Assembly (NCBI RefSeq): GCF_016584085.1
Contig: NZ_NRSJ01000002.1
Span: 62,001-126,000 of the forward strand
Reading direction: 5' to 3'
Length of the DNA stretch: 64,000 bases
Source: Halochromatium glycolicum
Lineage (GTDB): Bacteria; Pseudomonadota; Gammaproteobacteria; Chromatiales; Chromatiaceae
The position numbers and the translations under genes were made by a program. The notes below the pieces were generated by a model that worked only from the letters and a program-made list of their open reading frames with translations, had not been told where the DNA came from and did no database searches. Positions 60,476-64,000 of this stretch are shown here, piece after piece (positions within the stretch are counted from its first letter, which is position 1; each line of letters starts with the position of its first letter).

Positions 60476-61171
60476 ATGATCAACGGAATCGAAAGCCAAT
60501 CGGCGGCCAGTCGGGCCAGTAATGGCGGCACCAGCCTGCCACTGACCCAGTCTCAGGAACTGCGCGAGAGCTTCTTGGAGCTGCTCACCACGCAGCTCCA
60601 GAACCAGGACCCGCTGAATCCGCTCGAGAATGCCGAGATGACCTCGCAGATCGCGCAGATCAACACAGTCAGCGGCATCGAGCAGCTCAACCAGACACTG
60701 AAGATCATCACCGGGCAGATCGACGCCGGTCAGGCACTGCAGGCGGCCGAGCTGGTCGGCCAAGGCGTGTTGATGCCGGGTAATCGGGTGCTGTTGCAGC
60801 AGGATGAAGAAGGCGATGCGGTGACCACGCCGTTCGGCATCGAGATGGAGCAGCCCGCTGAGAACGTCCGCGTGACGATCACCGGCCCTAGCGGTGAGGT
60901 GGTCAATCGTTACGACATCGGCTCGGTTGCGGCCGGCGTTCAATCCTTCACCTGGGACGGGCTGACCAGCGAAGGGGCGGTGGCCGCTTCCGGAGCCTAC
61001 ACCGTCTCGCTGGAGGCAACCGATGCCGATGGTGAGGCCGTCGATGCCGAGGCGCTGAACTATGCCCAGGTGCAGGGCGTGACGCCACAGGATCAAAACG
61101 GGCAGGTGCGCCTGGATCTCGGCGGCGTCTATGGCCAGATCGCCCTCGATGACATCCGCATGATCCTTTGA
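60476..61171 (+). CDS. flgD: hook-assembly scaffold protein FlgD
   Basis: FlgD caps the growing hook. The 231-residue protein has the conserved ELRESFLELLTTQLQNQDPL, NPLENAEMTSQIAQINTVSG segment and a C-terminal FlgD Ig-like/Tudor region (VRVTITGPSGEVVNRYDIGS, FTWDGLTSEGAVAASGAYTV). Length is normal. Confidence 0.97.
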   Translation: MINGIESQSAASRASNGGTSLPLTQSQELRESFLELLTTQLQNQDPLNPLENAEMTSQIAQINTVSGIEQLNQTLKIITGQIDAGQALQAAELVGQGVLMPGNRVLLQQDEEGDAVTTPFGIEMEQPAENVRVTITGPSGEVVNRYDIGSVAAGVQSFTWDGLTSEGAVAASGAYTVSLEATDADGEAVDAEALNYAQVQGVTPQDQNGQVRLDLGGVYGQIALDDIRMIL

Positions 61172-61205
61172 TTTCCGTCTAGCCAGTGGAGCGGAGTAAT
61201 AACCA

Positions 61206-62486
61206 ATGAGCTTTTCCCAAGCACTTAGCGGCCTGCGGGCACAGTCCGAAAGTATCAAGGTCATCAGCAATAACATTGCCAACTCGCAGACCGTCGGTTT
61301 CAAGGGTGCCGATGTACTCTTCTCCGATGTCTTTGCAGGCGCTGCTAGTAAGGTTGGTCTCGGAGTGGCGGTGGCCGGCGTCGTGCAAGACTTCCGCTCG
61401 GGTGATCTGGAGAACACCGGCCGCGAGCTGGATTTAGCGATCGCCGGCCAGGGCTTCTACCGGCTGGAGAAGCCTGGTGGCGAGGTCGTCTATTCGCGCA
61501 ATGGCCAGTTTAATCAAGATGAGAATGGCTTTCTGGTCAATGGCACTGGCCAGTTCCTGACCGGTTATGGGCTCTCTGACGCGAATGATCCTTTCTCGGA
61601 AGTAATCCCCGGCGGCGCCCCTCAGCGGCTGCAGATAACCTCCGACGACATCCCGGCCAATGAAACAGCTGAGGTAAGCGCGATCTACAATCTCGATGCC
61701 TCTACGGAAACGGGCGTTAACCTTCAGACCGCAACGGTCGATGACGGCGCGGGTAACCAGGAAGACGTTGACTTTGACTTCTCCTCGAGCTTTACGGCCT
61801 TTGATTCGCTTGGTAACGAGCGAACTATTACGACCTATTTTCAGAAAACAGGTGATAATCAGTGGGCTGCATGGGTTGCGCTTGACGGTGTAATAAATGG
61901 GTACACCGCAGCCGGGGCGCCGGGCAACAGTACGTTCGATTTAACGTTTGACTCAAGCGGGATTTTGACTGATACCGGCGCTGGGAATACGGACCCAATA
62001 CCGCTTACATTTCAAGCCGCTAACTATGCGCTCGACGGTGCGGAAGACCTAGATTTTGAGCTCGACCTTGTCGGTACTACTCAGTTCAGTAATGATTCTG
62101 TTCAGAATAGCCTAACGCAAGACGGCTATAGTTCAGGATCTCTCGTCGGGATAGAAATACAAGAGGACGGTACTGTTACACGTATTTTCAGCAACGAGGA
62201 GCGTCGAGATGCTGGTCAGATCGTGCTAACCAACTTCATCAACCCTGAGGGGCTGCAGCCCGATGGCGACAACGCGTGGCGCCAAACCAGTACGTCTGGC
62301 GAGCCAGTCCTTGGCGCGGCCGGCACCGGGGTCTTCGGTACGATCGCGTCTGGGGTTTTAGAGAACTCGAATGTCGAGCTCGCTCAGCAGCTTGTCGATC
62401 TCATCGTCTCGCAGCGCTCGTACCAGGCCAACTCCTCCTCGATAAGCACTCAGGACGAGCTGCTGCAGACCGTCATTAATCTGTGA
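61206..62486 (+). CDS. flgE: flagellar hook protein FlgE
   Basis: This 426-residue hook protein has the N-terminal SFSQALSGLRAQSESIKVIS, NNIANSQTVGFKGADVLFSD, an internal DLAIAGQGFYRL and the C-terminal LVDLIVSQRSYQANSSSIST. The central part (about residues 160-330) contains many Asn, Thr and Asp and has visibly lower GC than its flanks (for example 23 G/C in 60 bases at 61801-61860), so the surface domain may have a different origin. GGAG precedes the ATG. Confidence 0.96.
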   Translation: MSFSQALSGLRAQSESIKVISNNIANSQTVGFKGADVLFSDVFAGAASKVGLGVAVAGVVQDFRSGDLENTGRELDLAIAGQGFYRLEKPGGEVVYSRNGQFNQDENGFLVNGTGQFLTGYGLSDANDPFSEVIPGGAPQRLQITSDDIPANETAEVSAIYNLDASTETGVNLQTATVDDGAGNQEDVDFDFSSSFTAFDSLGNERTITTYFQKTGDNQWAAWVALDGVINGYTAAGAPGNSTFDLTFDSSGILTDTGAGNTDPIPLTFQAANYALDGAEDLDFELDLVGTTQFSNDSVQNSLTQDGYSSGSLVGIEIQEDGTVTRIFSNEERRDAGQIVLTNFINPEGLQPDGDNAWRQTSTSGEPVLGAAGTGVFGTIASGVLENSNVELAQQLVDLIVSQRSYQANSSSISTQDELLQTVINL

Positions 62487-62575
62487 CGCCTTTGATCTGC
62501 GCGAGATCGTCTTTCGGCTTTTCAGTTCATCATCTGGGCCCGGTCACCGCGGCCCAGTCGACTCCTCGAGGCTAA

Positions 62576-63334
62576 ATGGACCGCATCCTCTACACCGCAA
62601 TGAGCGGCGCCAAACAAGGCGTGGATCGTCAGGCGGTTATCAGCAACAACCTGTCGAACGTCAGTACGACTGGCTTTAGGGCGGAGCTGTTCGCCGCGCG
62701 CGCGGTCCCCGTTCAGGGAGAGGCTGCAACACACACGCGGGTCTCGGCAGTCGCGTCGACCCCGGGCAGTGATTTCAGCCACGGTCCGTTGACGACGACC
62801 GGACGTCCGCTTGACGTCGCGCTCGATTCGCGCGGCTGGATCGCCGTTCAGGCCCAGGACGGGTCTGAGGCCTATACCCGGCGTGGTGAGCTGCAAATCG
62901 ATAACAACGGTGTGGTCAATATCGTCGGTCGGCCGGTGATCGGTGAGGGCGGGCCGGTCATTGTGCCGCTCGATTCGCAGGTCTCGATCGGCGCGGACGG
63001 CACGCTCGGCGCGATTGGGCCGGGACAGGGGCCGGATGCGCTCGTCGATGTCGGGCGGATCAAATTGGTTGACCCGGGCGAGCAGCGGCTGATTCGCGGT
63101 GATGACGGCCTGTTTCGCCCGCCCGAGAACCAGGACGGCGAGATCCTTCCATTACCGCGTAACGAAGAGGTTCGTCTCGTCAGTGGCACCCTGGAGGGGA
63201 GCAATGTGAGCGCGGTCGAGGCCATGGTCGCGATGCTCGATGCATCTCGGCACTACGAGATGCAGATGTCCGCGATCAGTAAGGTCGACGAGAACGCCCA
63301 GCGTGCAAATAGTCTCTTGTCAATACAGGGCTGA
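62576..63334 (+). CDS. flgF: flagellar rod protein FlgF
   Basis: This 252-residue rod protein has [60 protein letters not shown] and the C-terminal [20 protein letters not shown]. It lies between flgE and flgG, with 89 bases upstream and 35 downstream. GAGG lies 5 bases before the ATG. Confidence 0.97.
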   Translation: MDRILYTAMSGAKQGVDRQAVISNNLSNVSTTGFRAELFAARAVPVQGEAATHTRVSAVASTPGSDFSHGPLTTTGRPLDVALDSRGWIAVQAQDGSEAYTRRGELQIDNNGVVNIVGRPVIGEGGPVIVPLDSQVSIGADGTLGAIGPGQGPDALVDVGRIKLVDPGEQRLIRGDDGLFRPPENQDGEILPLPRNEEVRLVSGTLEGSNVSAVEAMVAMLDASRHYEMQMSAISKVDENAQRANSLLSIQG

Positions 63335-63369
63335 GTTTCAGCCTGAAAAACGTTAAAGGAATTCGCAGC

Positions 63370-64000
63370 ATGATCCGTTCCCTGTGGACCGCGAAGACCG
63401 GCCTCGAGGGCCAGCAGACCAAGCTAGACGTCATCGCGAACAACCTCGCGAACGTCAGCACGAATGGTTTCAAGCGCTCGCGTGCGGTCTTCGAGGACCT
63501 GCTCTATCAGAACCTCCGCCAGCCCGGTGCGCCGAATAATGTTCAGGATCGCCTGCCGTCAGGACTGCAGGTTGGAAGCGGTGTGCGACCAGTCGCGACC
63601 GAGCGGCTTCATACGCCAGGCAGCCTCGAGAACACGGGTAACTCGCGGGATTTGGCGATCGACGGAAGAGGGTTCTTCCAGATCCTGATGCCGGATGGAA
63701 CCATTTCCTACACGCGGGACGGTAGCTTTCAGTTGGACGAAAATGGCCAAATGGTAACGGCCAATGGGCTTCCGCTGGAGCCAGCGATTTTCATCCCCGA
63801 GAATGCGCTCTCCTTATCCATCGGTGAGGACGGCATCGTCTCGGTTACCCAGCCCGGTATTCCGCAGGATCAGGAGATTGGCCAAATTACATTGGCTACC
63901 TTCATCAACCCGACGGGCCTGCAGAGCATGGGGCGCAACCTGTACCAGGAGACCTCGTCCTCAGGACCTCCAAACGAGAACATTCCGGGGTTCAATGGTG
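63370..64000 (+). CDS. flgG: distal rod protein FlgG, 5' part
   Basis: The frame opens at ATG 63370, with AAAGGA 9 bases upstream, and runs without a stop off the window end, giving 210 residues of the usual 260 or so. [53 protein letters not shown] and [20 protein letters not shown] are canonical FlgG. It is the sixth gene of the flgB operon; flgH and flgI are expected beyond the edge. Confidence 0.97.
   Translation, partial: MIRSLWTAKTGLEGQQTKLDVIANNLANVSTNGFKRSRAVFEDLLYQNLRQPGAPNNVQDRLPSGLQVGSGVRPVATERLHTPGSLENTGNSRDLAIDGRGFFQILMPDGTISYTRDGSFQLDENGQMVTANGLPLEPAIFIPENALSLSIGEDGIVSVTQPGIPQDQEIGQITLATFINPTGLQSMGRNLYQETSSSGPPNENIPGFNG

Overview
The window is about 64 kb of high-GC chromosome from a motile gammaproteobacterium. 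The order rplU-rpmA-obgE-proB with a divergent ispB, and the presence of mrcB, tsaB, yoaA and a ZipA-like protein, fix the class. The protein flavour suggests Chromatiales (purple sulfur bacteria and relatives), but that placement is an inference from memory and not a search result. I see no rRNA, CRISPR array, prophage or intact insertion sequence.

Region 1 (1-31 kb) is mostly housekeeping: the 3' end of waaA; an isochorismatase-fold hydrolase; a pcm-like/rhodanese pair; proB, obgE, rpmA and rplU; divergent ispB followed by tRNA-Pro(CGG); a DUF455 ferritin-like protein; tsaB; a large SNF2 helicase converging on yoaA; mrcB with a TPR lipoprotein; an ABC-2 exporter; mtaB; a double-CDGSH protein; xthA; phoU; a histidine phosphatase; and tRNA-Ser(CGA). 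Gaps between these genes hold short dispersed repeats. The clearest is an 81-bp element with imperfect terminal inverted repeats (five copies of identical length, called R1 here). A 67-bp palindromic repeat (R2) occurs three times, and an 89-bp piece with a conserved reading frame (R3) occurs twice.

Region 2 (31-36.9 kb) holds a ZipA-family membrane protein, a SprA-type metalloprotease-like protein, a chemoreceptor ending in a CheR-tether-like pentapeptide, a DUF2835 protein and a PilZ protein fused to a degenerate HD-GYP domain.

Region 3 (36.9 kb to the end) is a nearly complete flagellar and chemotaxis cluster. On the + strand, fliD-fliS-fliT-fliK and a small FlhB-C-like gene follow a sigma-28 promoter. 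On the - strand lie flhB-flhA-flhE-fliA-motA-motB-mcp-flhD-flhC, cheA-cheW-mcp, cheY-cheZ, cheB, cheR and flgA/flgM-flgN. The hook and rod operon flgB-C-D-E-F-G runs off the right edge. The logic is that FlhDC is the master activator, FliA is sigma-28 and FlgM is its antagonist. Two sigma-28-like promoters (before fliD and before flgM) support this hierarchy. The layout resembles the enterobacterial flhDC/flhBAE arrangement, and flhF/flhG do not lie between flhA and fliA as they do in many polar flagellates.
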